This document shows, in pieces, positions 1 to 11,163 of a DNA stretch of 64,000 bases. Positions within the stretch are counted from its first letter, which is position 1; each line of letters opens with the position of its first letter. The notes below the pieces were generated by a model that saw nothing but the letters and a program-made list of their open reading frames with translations, had not been told where the DNA came from and made no database searches. This DNA comes from Erodium maritimum (taxonomy: Eukaryota; Streptophyta; Magnoliopsida; Geraniales; Geraniaceae). The stretch is from the NCBI GenBank assembly GCA_963921825.1, contig OY997594.1, positions 64,837,675-64,901,674 on the forward strand, written 5' to 3'. The position numbers and the translations under genes are program-made.

Positions 1-378
1 GAATATTCCATTGTGCCTGCTAGGCGCGTGACATTATACGCGCCTCCAAAACATTTTCTCCGGCTCCCCACGACCCACGAGCTCAACTGGGCCCCGGGGC
101 CCAAACCTTTCCCCTCCTCCAAGAAAACCGCTCGATCTCCGCGGCGCCAGACGCCGAATCCATCTAACGGTGGTCGATTTGCCACGTTTCAATCATAAAC
201 AAATGGGAATAAATATTCATGAAAATAAAAGTCGTGTTGCTTGCCAAGTCTGAAGCCAAGCATATTTTGTTTCTCAGTCTCTTTCCTGCTCTCTCTCCCT
301 TTCTCAAAAGCTCTCTCGCCTTTTCGATTTCGCCTCTGTTCGTAGTTTCAGAGACCGTTGAATCGTTGATCTGCGAAG
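1..378 (+). promoter_or_regulatory. Promoter and 5' leader of the pyruvate kinase gene
   Basis: This stretch lies directly upstream of the pyruvate kinase start codon. It contains an A/T-rich patch around 200-225 that could hold a TATA-like element, followed from about 265 by a CT-rich stretch (ctctctcc, ctctctcgcc) typical of plant 5' leaders. No transcription start can be fixed from sequence alone. The short ORFs here are not supported as genes. Confidence 0.45.
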
Positions 379-3300
379 ATGCATGCCAATCATTTGCTCC
401 TGGAAGAGCCGATCAGGATGGCTTCGATTCTCGAGCCATCGAAGGCTGTAAGTATAGTCACTGCTTTCTGATTTCTCGTTGCTATTGTACGGATCTGCCT
501 TCAGATTTTTCCGATTGGTGTTTTCTGCAAGCATTGTTTTGTTGTTGACGAGCTCTGTCTGTGGTTGTGGCGGAATTTGAACTGATTATTGATCCCTCTT
601 GTTGGATTGAATCTGGTATTGAGCTTCTTGTGTTTTTTGTCAATGGCAGAATTTCTTTCCCGCGATGACGAAGATCGTGGGGACGCTGGGCCCTAGGTCT
701 CGATCTGTCGAAGTCATTTCCGGTTGCCTCAAGGCTGGGATGTCTGGTAGGTTCTCTTTTGTGATTAGCTAACGATTTTCATAATTGATGGATAGTTTAG
801 GGATTGAGGTTGAGATAAATGGAGGTTGATTTTTTTTGCTGCTGTTTAATGTATAGTGGCTCGATTTGATTTTTCATGGGGCGGCCCTGAATATCACCAG
901 GAGACTTTGGAGTCTTTGAAGACTGCTGTGAAGAGCACTAAGAAGCTCTGCGCTGTATGTTCATTCTTATTTTATTTTTACTGGTTATTGTCTGTTTAGA
1001 TTTGTCCTGTGGTAAGATTTTTTGCATCTTATGTTCTGATAATTATCAAAATGTTGGCAACAGAGGAAAAAAAAATACTACATTCTGATATATAGACATG
1101 AACATGATTCTGTTTTTACAATTTTGTTCTACTATTTCTGAGAAATGATGATCACCCAAATTGAGCTCTTGGCTGTTATAAAAAAAATTGTTACATTTTT
1201 TTGATAATCACCCAAATGTTTTTTTTTAGATGCTCGGGTAAGCTGGTATACACTGTACAGTTTTTAGGCTATCTCAAGTCCTTATGACTGTTGTTTTTGT
1301 AAATGTTATTCTTCTTAGCTAAATGTTTTTGGACTTTTCCAGGTTATGCTAGACACAGTTGGTGCTGAGCTGCAAGTTGCTAACAAGAGTGAGAAGCCTA
1401 TATCACTTCAGGCAGATGCGGTTGTTGTTCTCACTCCTGATCAAGGACAAGAAGCCTCATCTCAGCTACTGCCAATCAACTTTGATGGACTGGCAAAGGT
1501 TTGATCATGTGTCTCTTCACCACATAACATTATTACTCATACTTTATACTATTTATTGGAAAATTATTTTAACTTCTTTTTTCTTCTCCTTTGTGCTATA
1601 TTTAAGTAGTGTCGTGAAAATAATTTATAAAGGGTTAATTGTGGTTCTACTTCCCTAAACTATCCCGTTATAATAATTTGGTTTTGCAGTCAGTGAAGCC
1701 TGGAGATACGATTTTTGTTGGTCAGTACCTGTTCACTGGAAGTGAAACTACTTCTGTATGGCTTGAGGTAAGTAGAAGGAAATCTATTGTCTATACATCT
1801 GTTCATTTGTTGTTTTATGGTACTGATTTTCTCTCTTAGTATCAGACTGATAGTTTTTAATTGGAATTGTGCAGGTTTCTGAAGTGAAAGGGCAAGATGT
1901 GGCTTGTATCGTAAAGAATTCTGCTACACTAGCTGGGTCGTTGTTCACTATGCATTGCTCTCAAGTTCATATTGATATGCCAACCCTTACTGAAAAGGAT
2001 AAGGAGGTATGTATGTATGTATGCCACATGTTACTGCATTTAAGTGTACTCTGCTTCACTCTTAAAGTAGTGATTTGAGTTTCCATATTGTCTTCTTTGT
2101 AAATGTCTGTGATAAATATATGCCAGGTCATAAGTACTTGGGGAGTCAAGAACAAGATTGACTTCCTCTCATTGTCTTATACCAGACATGCTGAAGATGT
2201 TCGCCATGTAAGGATCATTTTCAATTATTGTTCTAATATTGGTTCGATTTATTATTTTTATGCTTGATTCATTTAACTGTACTAACTGGCTCGTATTGCA
2301 GGCCCGTGAGTTTCTTTCGAAGTTGGGTGATATCAGTCAGACACATATTTTTGCAAAAATTGAGAATGTAGAGGTGAGTGCATATAGCACTTTTGGATAA
2401 ACTTCCCACATGGAATTTAACTTTTATTTCCAACTGGGTTGTTCTTCTGTAACCGACTGTATACGATGTCATTGTCAGGGTTTGAACCATTTTGATGAAA
2501 TCCTACAAGAAGCAGATGGTATCATCCTTTCCCGTGGGAACTTGGGAATTGATCTCCCACCAGAGAAGGTCTAATCTTGACTTACTCAAAGTTGCCTTTC
2601 TGATCATGCTAAGTTATGCTACTAAAATGAGTAGTTATTTAATAATCACTGATATAGATGGCCATATATGTCTACCTTTGTAGGATAATGTATTTGCAAT
2701 CACTGAAAGCATAAAGATTTGTGTAACTTGTTAAAAGTAGATCTTGTTTTTCAAGAATTAGTGTAAATTTTGCAGGTGTTCTTGTTTCAAAAAGCTGCTG
2801 TGTACAAGTGTAATATGGCTGGAAAGCCTGCTGTGGTAACACGTGTTGTAGACAGTATGACTGACAACTTGAGGCCAACTCGTGCTGAAGCAACAGATGT
2901 CGCCAATGCTGTGTTGGATGGTATGCTACGTTTTCATTAAATCAAGTTCTGTTTTGGGGCCCTCTTGTAAAATAAACTGATATTGTAGTTCTATTGTTTG
3001 GGGATCAGTGTGTGCATTTTATGACAAATTGTGTTTGTAAATGGGTGCAGGAAGTGATGCAATTCTTCTGGGTGCTGAGACTTTGCGAGGATTGTACCCT
3101 GTTGAAACTATTTCTATTGTTGGTAAAATTTGTGCTGAGGTAATTTTCATTCTTGTTAAACTCAAAGACACTCACACGCACACACATATAACATTGAATA
3201 TATATATTGAGCATGTTCATATTTCTCTATAAGTCACCAGCAATACCCGTCTCCATTTTACTCTTAATGATTGGGTCTTAGACAATGGAACTAACAATAA

Positions 3301-5400
3301 AGGAGGTATAGCCAAGTAGATAGAAATCAATGGAGATTGGATACAGTTTGTAGTGCCACTTGTGTTAAATCCTTTTGGTCTTTTACTGTAATGCAACAAT
3401 GGCAAGTTTCAACATTTTGTTTCAGTTGGATTCATTCGTTAAGTTTATTAGGATCTTGATGATTTTGTTCAGAGTGGCTTTAGTAAGGTTCCAATTGCAC
3501 TTACTATAGATGCTTGAAGATGCTGTTATGAATTGTTACTGATTATGCTGTAATCATGATAGGTCAAGGAAATTCTCTGAATTTTGAATATTAGTTGCTT
3601 GATTCTATATTTTCCTTATCATCTTGCACAAGCCCTAACTAATTGTGTCCACTTTCTAATTTTGATGTAGGCTGAGAAGGTTTTTAACCAAGATCTGTAT
3701 TTCAAGAAAACTGTCAAATATGTCGGGGAACCAATGACTCATTTGGAATCTATTGCATCCTCTGCGGTAAATAGTTTTATTTTTCTCGCTTGTTGACTAT
3801 GCTTTTAGATTTGGAAGCTTATGATTCCACTCTCTTGTTCAAACATTTTTTTTCATGTAGATCAATTGAGTTTCATATGATTAGATATGTTGTAATCTAA
3901 TAGGTACAACCTCTTGTCTAGGTACGAGCTGCTATTAAGGTGAAGGCATCTGTTATTATCTGTTTCACTTCATCTGGAAGGGCTGCTAGGTATTATTATT
4001 GAAATTCATCTTATTAGCAAGCATTAGGCTCTGTGGTATTTTAGAAAGCATGTCTGTGTTGTCATTTACTACGGTATCTAGAATATTATCAGAATTATTA
4101 GTGTATATGACCTTACTATACTTTTTTTGCAGATTGATTTCCAAGTATAGGCCGACCATGCCGGTTTTATCCGTTGTCATCCCTCGTCTGAAGACCAATC
4201 AACTAAAATGGAGTTTTAGTGGGGCCTTTGAGGTATACTCTTGACCCTGATATGTTTTTCTGATGGATATTCGGTTATTTTAGTACCTTGTTTACTGCTG
4301 CAGACTGAATTATTGTTAGTTTTCATACATTCTGAATGAACTCCTTTGATTTGAAATCTTCACGTATATAAAAAGAATATCACTTCTTAGTACTGCCAAC
4401 ACTGGTACAGCAGCAAATTTTCTAGTTTATTGGTGTACATATGTTTTTCTGATGGATATTCGGTTATTTTAGTACCTTGTTTACTGCTGCAGACTGAATT
4501 ATTGTTAGTTTTCATACATTCTGAATGAACTCCTTTGATTTGAAATCTTCACGTATATAAAAAGAATATCACTTCTTAGTACTGCCAACACTGGTACAGC
4601 AGCAAATTTTCTAGTTTATTGGTGTACATATGTTTTTCTGATGGATATTCGGTTATTTTAGTACCTTGTTTACTGCTGCAGACTGAATTATTGTTAGTTT
4701 TCATACATTCTGAATGAACTCCTTTGATTTGAAATCTTCACGTATATAAAAAGAATATCACTTCTTAGTACTGCCAACACTGGTACAGCAGCAAATTTTC
4801 TAGTTTATTGGTGTACATAACTGTATTTATGGTGTGTTTTCGATGTAAAAAGGTTCGCACACAGAACTTGTTTTGTGCATTGACAAGTATATGAGAACTC
4901 TACGATTTATACTCCTGTTTCTTCATTTGTATATTGATTACCTGAAGTACTGTTTCTTCTGATTGTTTCTTAGGCAAGGCAGTCACTTATTGTTCGAGGT
5001 CTCTTCCCAATGCTTGCGGATCCTAGACATCCTGTAAGTTATCTATTTCATTCCTGATGTCAATGATAGTTCCACTTTTCGACGTGTCTCAATTTTGTAT
5101 TAGTTTGTGTCAAATATGGTTGGTTTTAGTTTGTATGCATAGGCATCAAACAATCTTGGTATTTTGCAGTGTATATTTTCTATTTTCAAATTCTATGTAG
5201 TTAGTAGAAGCTATTTTCTTATCATTTATACTTGTTTTTGTTTCCAGGCGGAGTCTACAAATGGAACAAATGAGTCGGTTCTGAAGGTTGCACTTGATCA
5301 TGGAAAGGCCGCCGGAGTGATAAAGTCACACGATCGTGTGGTGGTTTGCCAGAAGGTTGGGGATGCATCTGTCGTCAAGATCATTGAGCTTGAAGACTAG
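379..5400 (+). CDS. Cytosolic pyruvate kinase, 16 exons, 527 aa
   Basis: Pyruvate kinase catalyses the last step of glycolysis, phosphoenolpyruvate + ADP to pyruvate + ATP. Exons read with GT-AG borders: 379-447, 650-746, 857-954, 1343-1498, 1690-1767, 1875-2006, 2127-2207, 2302-2373, 2479-2568, 2776-2920, 3051-3139, 3671-3766, 3922-3989, 4133-4232, 4974-5033, 5248-5400. They sum to 1,584 nt, or 527 codons plus TAG, with no stop or frame break. The start [14 protein letters not shown] and the end KIIELED match the longer plant cytosolic class (527 aa, as I recall for Arabidopsis At3g52990 and At2g36580). Visible motifs are [18 protein letters not shown] (catalytic Lys), [14 protein letters not shown], and [17 protein letters not shown]. 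No transit peptide is evident, which fits a cytosolic enzyme. Two motifs differ from the textbook enzyme: FDFSWG replaces NFSHG, and RGN replaces RGD at the metal-ligand segment. Intron 14 holds a 189-bp triplication. Confidence 0.96.
4251..4818 (+). repeat. Perfect 189-bp tandem triplication in intron 14 of pyruvate kinase
   Basis: Three consecutive 189-bp units begin at about 4251, 4440 and 4629. I saw no difference between the copies. Each unit includes a pyrimidine-rich stretch ending in ctgctgcag, which resembles a 3' splice site. The block accounts for most of this 741-bp intron. It is either a recent expansion or an assembly or sequencing artefact. Confidence 0.93.
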
Positions 5401-5904
5401 ATTATAATGTCCTGTAATCTCCCTCATTTTTTGGTCACTTGTTGGGGGTTCTGTGTTGCTGTATTAAGTCATGGGAAAGGTCCATGAACCACAATCCAGT
5501 TTCTTTTTTTGGGAAAAATAGTTGCAATAGTTTTGCAATTTATGTAGTACATCAGTCCTTAATATAACTGTGTCAACCTGATATTTATTTATAAGGCAAC
5601 AAGCACTCTCAAGTTACATTGTGTTCTGAACTTGTCAAGATTTTTAGGTTGTTCAAATTGCTAATTAAATAATACAGTTCAATACTGATGTTCTCTTTAG
5701 TTTCCGAAGTAGGTCTGTGTAAGAGTTGGGAATTAGACTAAGAATTATCCATTAAAAAAGGAAAAAGGAAAATGCAGGACACACTAAAATAAAACAAACG
5801 AATCAATTTGAGTTCATATTAGATTTCAGAAACTATAACAAAAATAATCAGGAGATTGATTCTATCCACAATTCATAGCCTATGTAGTGATCATCATATG
5901 CAAA
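5401..5904. other. Convergent 3' regions between pyruvate kinase and trihelix gene
   Basis: About 500 bp separate the stop codons of two convergent genes. It must contain both 3' UTRs and poly(A) sites. It is A/T-rich with several AATAAA-like stretches, and I see no further gene. Confidence 0.6.
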
Positions 5905-7299
5905 TCATCCAGTAATGGAAGAAGGGTCAGGTTTCCTGTTGGAATTGAGTTGATGGTGATGACGAAGATGAACCAATTCCAGCTCTTTCTGCCTAACAAC
6001 AAGAACCATCCTCTCGTTCTCGAGCCCCTTCCTTTCATTCTCAAGCTTGGCCCTTTCCATTTCCCTCTCCTTCTTGCTGCTAAACTTTATCCATTTCAGC
6101 CTCTGCTTCTCAAGCTCCAATGCCTCGCATTGGTACTGCAGTTCCTGCTCCTCCAGCTCCACTAACCGCGTCTTGATCCAGTGTCTCTTCTCCAATGGGC
6201 TTTTGGCCCCATCTTGAAGCACACTACTCATCTCACACCCCAATTGTTGCAGTGAAGGCGATGACCCGTTTTTCCTTGGCCTTTTCCTCGAACGTCTCTC
6301 ATCATTTTCATCATCCTCATCATACTCGTCCACGGAATCATCATCATCATCTTCTTCCTCATCCTCCTCGCTGCTTCCACCTCTAGCCGTTTTTGTCTCC
6401 ACCTTCCCAGTTAAGGCATTCTCTGGAGAATGCAAATGCAACACATGGGAGGAGGGATCAGCAGCACCACCATTCTCTGGTGATTGCTGAGCACCACCAC
6501 CGGTGCCTCCTCCATGGCCACAACTGTTATGATAAGCACACATTTCTCTGAAGAAAAGGTGCTTAGAGTTGAGCAATTTCCGAACTTCTTCCTTCAGCTT
6601 GAGAGACAAATCCATGGTCTCCAACAAGCTCTGATTCTCCACAACCCGACAAGCAGTTCCCCTACCAAGGATATCATTGACCCTCTTGTACCTCTTATTC
6701 AAATCATTGAACTTGTCCTCACATTGCTGAGGAGAGACATAAAAGCCCTTCTCCATCATGGCCCGAGACACCGATTTCCACTTCCCTTTCTTCTGCAACA
6801 AACCTGCACCACCACCACATCCCTTCTTCTTCCCATCACTAGCCTCAGATCCAGCCTCGTCCCCAATGTAGTACACAGTCATTACAAGAAGCCTAACCAT
6901 GTTATCGGTCCATTTCATCCTATGCCATGGAGACATCTTCCTTTTCCCTTCGGCAGCACCATCATCAGCAGCAGAACCAGGCTCATCTTCATCACTAACA
7001 GCAATTTGTTGGGCGGTTTTCGAGCCATACGGGTACATTTTTTTAGCAGATTGCTGAGGTTGTGGGGTTTGATGATGGTGGTGGTGCAGGTCAGGCTCTT
7101 GAAGGCCATAATTAGCAACCATTTGTGGGTGGTGGATATGGTGAGGGGTTTTTGGTTGTTGATGGTGTGGATTTGGGTGCTGGTGTAGAGGCATTTCTAA
7201 CCCTAACATCCCCGGACCTATCCCTGAAATCATCCGACCTGGTAAACCATTCAACTCCATGAAACTTGGTTCTAAACAGATTATTTTCGACAAAGTCAA
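5905..7299 (-). CDS. Trihelix (GT-factor) transcription factor, single exon
   Basis: Intact 464-codon ORF. The trihelix DNA-binding region spans about residues 127-255: KWTDNMVRLLVMTVYYIGDE, a glycine/lysine insert, GKWKSVSRAMMEKGFYVSPQ, then CEDKFNDLNKRYKRVNDILG. The N-terminus is rich in His, Pro and Gln. Around residues 310-340 a long Glu/Asp run is followed by a basic stretch, RRSRKRPRKN, a likely nuclear signal. The C-terminus is a charged heptad-rich helix, probably a coiled coil for dimerisation. The order trihelix, acidic segment, coiled coil fits the GT-gamma/HRA1-like group of plant trihelix factors; this subgroup call is from memory and less certain. The first in-frame ATG gives 464 aa, but the second (7258-7260, MELNGLPGRM) resembles the start usual in the family and may be the true one, giving 451 aa. 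Confidence 0.9.
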   Translation of the reverse strand: MTLSKIICLEPSFMELNGLPGRMISGIGPGMLGLEMPLHQHPNPHHQQPKTPHHIHHPQMVANYGLQEPDLHHHHHQTPQPQQSAKKMYPYGSKTAQQIAVSDEDEPGSAADDGAAEGKRKMSPWHRMKWTDNMVRLLVMTVYYIGDEAGSEASDGKKKGCGGGAGLLQKKGKWKSVSRAMMEKGFYVSPQQCEDKFNDLNKRYKRVNDILGRGTACRVVENQSLLETMDLSLKLKEEVRKLLNSKHLFFREMCAYHNSCGHGGGTGGGAQQSPENGGAADPSSHVLHLHSPENALTGKVETKTARGGSSEEDEEEDDDDDSVDEYDEDDENDERRSRKRPRKNGSSPSLQQLGCEMSSVLQDGAKSPLEKRHWIKTRLVELEEQELQYQCEALELEKQRLKWIKFSSKKEREMERAKLENERKGLENERMVLVVRQKELELVHLRHHHQLNSNRKPDPSSITG

Positions 7300-7900
7300 A
7301 CGACCCAGATGAGAAACACAAGGCCACTATATACCCACATAATCTGAACCCATAGTTGAATGAGAATTTGATAATGGTATGCTAATACAGAGAATTAGAA
7401 CATGCCCAGTTGCTTGAATCGGTATCAGAACAAAAAAAAGTAAGAGAAAATTGCCCAAAACGCCAGAGAATGAATTTTTTTTGACAATGGTATGCTGATA
7501 CACAAAATTAGAATATACCCAGATGATTGAATTGATATCAGAACGAAACCCAGAAGAGAAACTCGCCCAAAACGCCAGAAACCGAGAGATTGAGAACTAA
7601 ATTGAACTGTAGCATGAGCTCGGCGGAGAGAGATATGGGTAGGATTGAAATGGTAATTGAGAGCGATACAGAAGGTAAGAGATCGAGAAGCGTGGGGTTT
7701 ATACGGAGAGGTCGCGGAGCAGCTGGTTTTAGTTTGGCGGGTTTGACAAGTTAGAGGCGAAGCGCGAGCCAGCGTCTTCGCCACAAAACTGCCCATGGTT
7801 TTGCAAACACTCCGAAAACTGTGTCTCATCTTCCTACGGTATCTCAGTGTTTGGCCCAATATGTTGTTATTACCAATCCAATTGACGACACCTTTGTATT
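7300..7900 (-). promoter_or_regulatory. 5' leader and promoter of the trihelix gene with a 113-bp direct duplication
   Basis: Upstream of the trihelix start, two imperfect copies of a roughly 100-bp segment start at about 7373 and 7486 (both begin aatggtatgct and end near gcccaaaacgccaga). This looks like a tandem duplication within the 5' UTR or proximal promoter. A 144-codon ORF crosses it on the same strand but has low-complexity composition and no recognisable domain, so I do not call it a gene. Confidence 0.5.
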
Positions 7901-7934
7901 TCTTGTAATAAACAATTTACTTTACTTTCATATA

Positions 7935-10900
7935 TTTTTTTTTGATCAGCAAGACTGTGTATTGAAATGAAACCTCTTTTGAGGTGAAAGAGGAGTTATA
8001 AAGGATTTTCTAAAAATCCCAAAAGCCCAAAGATAGACGCATCTATCTGTAAGGGGAATGAACTGAAAGTAAGGGAAAGAAAGTGTTAAGGTGACCACTT
8101 AAAGAACAAAAGTACTTGAGGGGTAGCAAACACAAGGGTAAGTTGCTGTCATACTTGAAGCAACTCATAATGAGGGTTTGCTAACAAGAGGGTAAGTAAC
8201 TGTGAATCTTGAGGGATACGTTAAGTTCCACCAGCCCTTGAATTTGAATTTGAAATTACTTGCCCCGCACGGCAAGAACCCAGGGACAATACACTTGCAG
8301 TTGATGAACCAGAAATGCTTCCTCAGCTTCATCAAACAGCAATCTTCCACAAGCAATGAGAAACCAAAAGGAATCTGCTCTCCGATGTTCAGAATCAAAT
8401 AACCAAGTGACCCACAGAAGCACCCAAGGATAAAAGGACATAGTGCTGTGATGAAATAAAATCCTCAGAAGCCAAAGCAGTAGAACCTGCACAGATGAAA
8501 AAACAGGCCAAACCAAAGCCAAGGCCAAACAAGAACAGACCAAAGAGGACAAAAGCCAAGAGGAAGGCAAGAAAAAAAAAACACTCACCTAAAGACAGAT
8601 ACCCTCACACAGAAAATGCAAAAGAGAAAAAAAGAAAATACCACCCTCAGAATAAAGACCAACCAGCCCCCAAAGAAGAAAGCCTCACAACCTTACCTCT
8701 CAAGCTAGACCTAACCCCAACCACCCAACCCCCAAAACCCCATCAAACCAAGGCCTAGAGCAAGGGAGGCAATGTAGAAGCAGTCCAAGGGAAACAAGAT
8801 CTTGGATTGTTTTTCCACATAGTATAGGAGAAGACAGATGGGCTGTGCAAGACCCTTGAGGCTTCCAAAGAGTAGGAGTGATTAACAACATTCAGAAATA
8901 TGTCTTGTGGAGATAATAACAAGGCCTGGAATATGTAGAGATTTCTTGCTAGCCATATGTGCCAACAGACCAGCAAAACCAGGAGTTGCCAAGGTTTAGA
9001 CATCCTCTTATTTCTAACCAGAGTGAACCAGGAAGCAACCAACATTTTAACAGAGCCAGGGATGATAAAATTAATTCCCCACCAATCAGCCACCAAACTC
9101 CAAACCTCCCAAGCTCTCATGCAATGTAAAAGAATGTGACTTCCATCTTCAAAGTCCCACTGACAAATGGGACACAAAATTTCCATCAGAGATAACTTCA
9201 AACCTCTTTTGTCCAGAAAACATTTGGAAGGGATAATATACAGGCAGGCCATCCAACCAAAAGCTGATAATTTAGGAGGGGTGGCAGGTTTCCATAGCTG
9301 TTTTGACCAGGAGATAGCATCAGCTGTATGAGTACTTTGCATAGCTAAGAGGGAGTAGAGTTTCTTCACTGTGAAGCCTTTTGCATCCCAGACCCAATTC
9401 AGAGTATTTCATGTTGAGTGAGGAGAACCCCTTCAAGAATTAACCCTATAAGATCCCATTCATCTTCCTCCCATCCCCTTGGGCTCCTTCTGAGATTTAA
9501 ATCCCAACTGCCTTCATCATGGAGATCAGCTACTGTGGCTTTTTTGGATTGTGCCAACAGATATATCCTAGGAAAGAGGAATTTAAATGGAGTTTGTCCC
9601 CACCATATATCATCCCAAAAGAAGATCCTATCTCCTTTCTCCAACCTCCAAGTGAGTCCTTTGAAACCAAAATAATCCTGTAGCCTGGGATCCTTGATCA
9701 GATTCATAATGTGGATCATAAAGCAATTGCCCTCCATTTCTGAGAAGTTACTGAGGTCCCATTCATTTGGATCCCAATTGAATTTTGCACAAATTACTAA
9801 TTTCCAAAGAGACTTCCTTTCCAAGGCAAACCTCCACCACCATTTGGCTAGAAGAGCTACATTCATAAGCTCCAGATCCTTTATCCCCAGACCACCCAAG
9901 CTCTTTGGTTTACAGACATTGTACCATGATGTTTTGCAGAAAGCTTTTGGCGAGGATTTACCATGCCATAGAAATCTTCTCTGCCAGCTTATCATTTCTT
10001 TGAGGACTCCTTTGGGAGCTTTTATAATTGAGAAGAAATATAGTGGCAGTGCTCCCAAGGTTGACTTCAACAAGGTGATTCTTCCTCCAAGATAAAGCAT
10101 TTTGGCTTCCCATAATCCAAGGGCTTTTTTGAATTTTTGTATGATTGCAGACCAAGTTAGCTTCCTATTGGGATTAGCAGCTAGTGGAAATCCCAGATAA
10201 TTCATTGGCATTGATCCTTTTGGGCAATTTAAGATCTGTATAAGAGAGGTTTCTTCTTCTTGAGAGATATTGAATGTATAGGCCATGGACTTGTCATAAT
10301 TTACTTTGAGGCCAGCTGTGGCTTTGAATATTTGTAGGGCATATCTAAGACATTGAGCTCCCTCCTGTGTAGCTTGTAAGAAGAAGATGGTATCATCAAC
10401 AAACTGCAAATGTGAGATCATTGGGCAAGAGTTACTCAACTGAATCCCTTGAATTAATCCATTTTGAACAGAGGCCTTCATGATCTGGTTTAGGCCTTCA
10501 GCTACCAACACAAACAATAAAGGAGATAATGCACATCCTTGCCTAAGTCCTTTATACATTTGGAAATCAGGACTTGGTGATCCATTGATCAAAATTGAGA
10601 CATGAGCTTGAAAGCATGCTAGCATCCATTTCTTCCACTGGGATCCAAAGCCCATTTTTGTCAGTAATTTTAGTACATAATCCCAACTGACATTGTCAAA
10701 GGCTTTCTCAAAGTCTGCTTTGAAGATGAGAGCCTTGAGTTTTGTCTTTTTGATGGACTGAACTACCTCTGAAGCTATAAGAATTCCATCTGTTATCTGT
10801 CTTCCTGTAATAAAACCAGTCTGCTCATCACCTACCAAAAACCCAACCAATGCCTTTAATCTGATTGATAATAACTTGGATAAGATCTTGTAAGGTCCTC

Positions 10901-11160
10901 CCATAAGGCTTATTGGTCTGTAGTCATCAAAGGTTAGAGGAGAGGGGCCTTTGGGAATTAGAGTCATAAAGGAAGAATTTAATCCTTTTCCCAACAAGCC
11001 AGTCTGATGAAAATGATTTATAAAGAGGAGGAGATCATCTTTGATAATAGACCAACACACTTGGAAAAATAACAATGTAAACCCATCTGGACCAGTAGCC
11101 TTATCACCATTACAGGCCATCACATCTTGCAACACTTCTTCTTCTTGATTTATGGCCTAA
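7935..11160 (-). mobile_element. 5'-truncated L1-type LINE, minus strand
   Basis: The 3' end is marked by a run of nine T at 7935-7943 (a poly(A) tail on the minus strand) followed by gatcagc, an ending common in plant LINEs. Moving right come the 3' UTR, a zinc-finger RVT segment and a reverse transcriptase segment. No endonuclease or ORF1 is present: the element stops at about 11160, just upstream of KATGPDGF, where the first Harbinger-like element begins. I could not identify a LINE target-site duplication. Confidence 0.85.
8755..11135 (-). pseudogene. LINE ORF2 remnant: reverse transcriptase plus zf-RVT domain, frameshifted
   Basis: The 578-codon piece 9399-11135 encodes a non-LTR reverse transcriptase. 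It shows NGDKATGPDGF, SLMGGPYKILSKLL, ADFEKAFDNVSWDYV, GLRQGCALSPLLF and the catalytic QFVDDTIFF. Near 9405-9412 a one-base frameshift ends this frame at HEIL. The protein continues in the next frame as NTLNWVWDAKGFTVKK and on to 8755 with a zinc-binding zf-RVT segment (PICQWDFEDGSHILLHC). The endonuclease domain and the start of ORF2 are missing because the element is truncated. It cannot make a functional ORF2 protein, although the catalytic reverse transcriptase residues are preserved. Confidence 0.88.
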
Positions 11161-11163
11161 TAA

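Noticed and set aside
6484..7188. 234-codon plus-strand ORF
   Set aside because: It is the antisense shadow of the trihelix gene and has no domain or codon pattern of its own.
7425..7859. 144-codon minus-strand ORF upstream of the trihelix gene
   Set aside because: It spans a duplicated, low-complexity leader, has no domain, and is better explained as 5' UTR and promoter.
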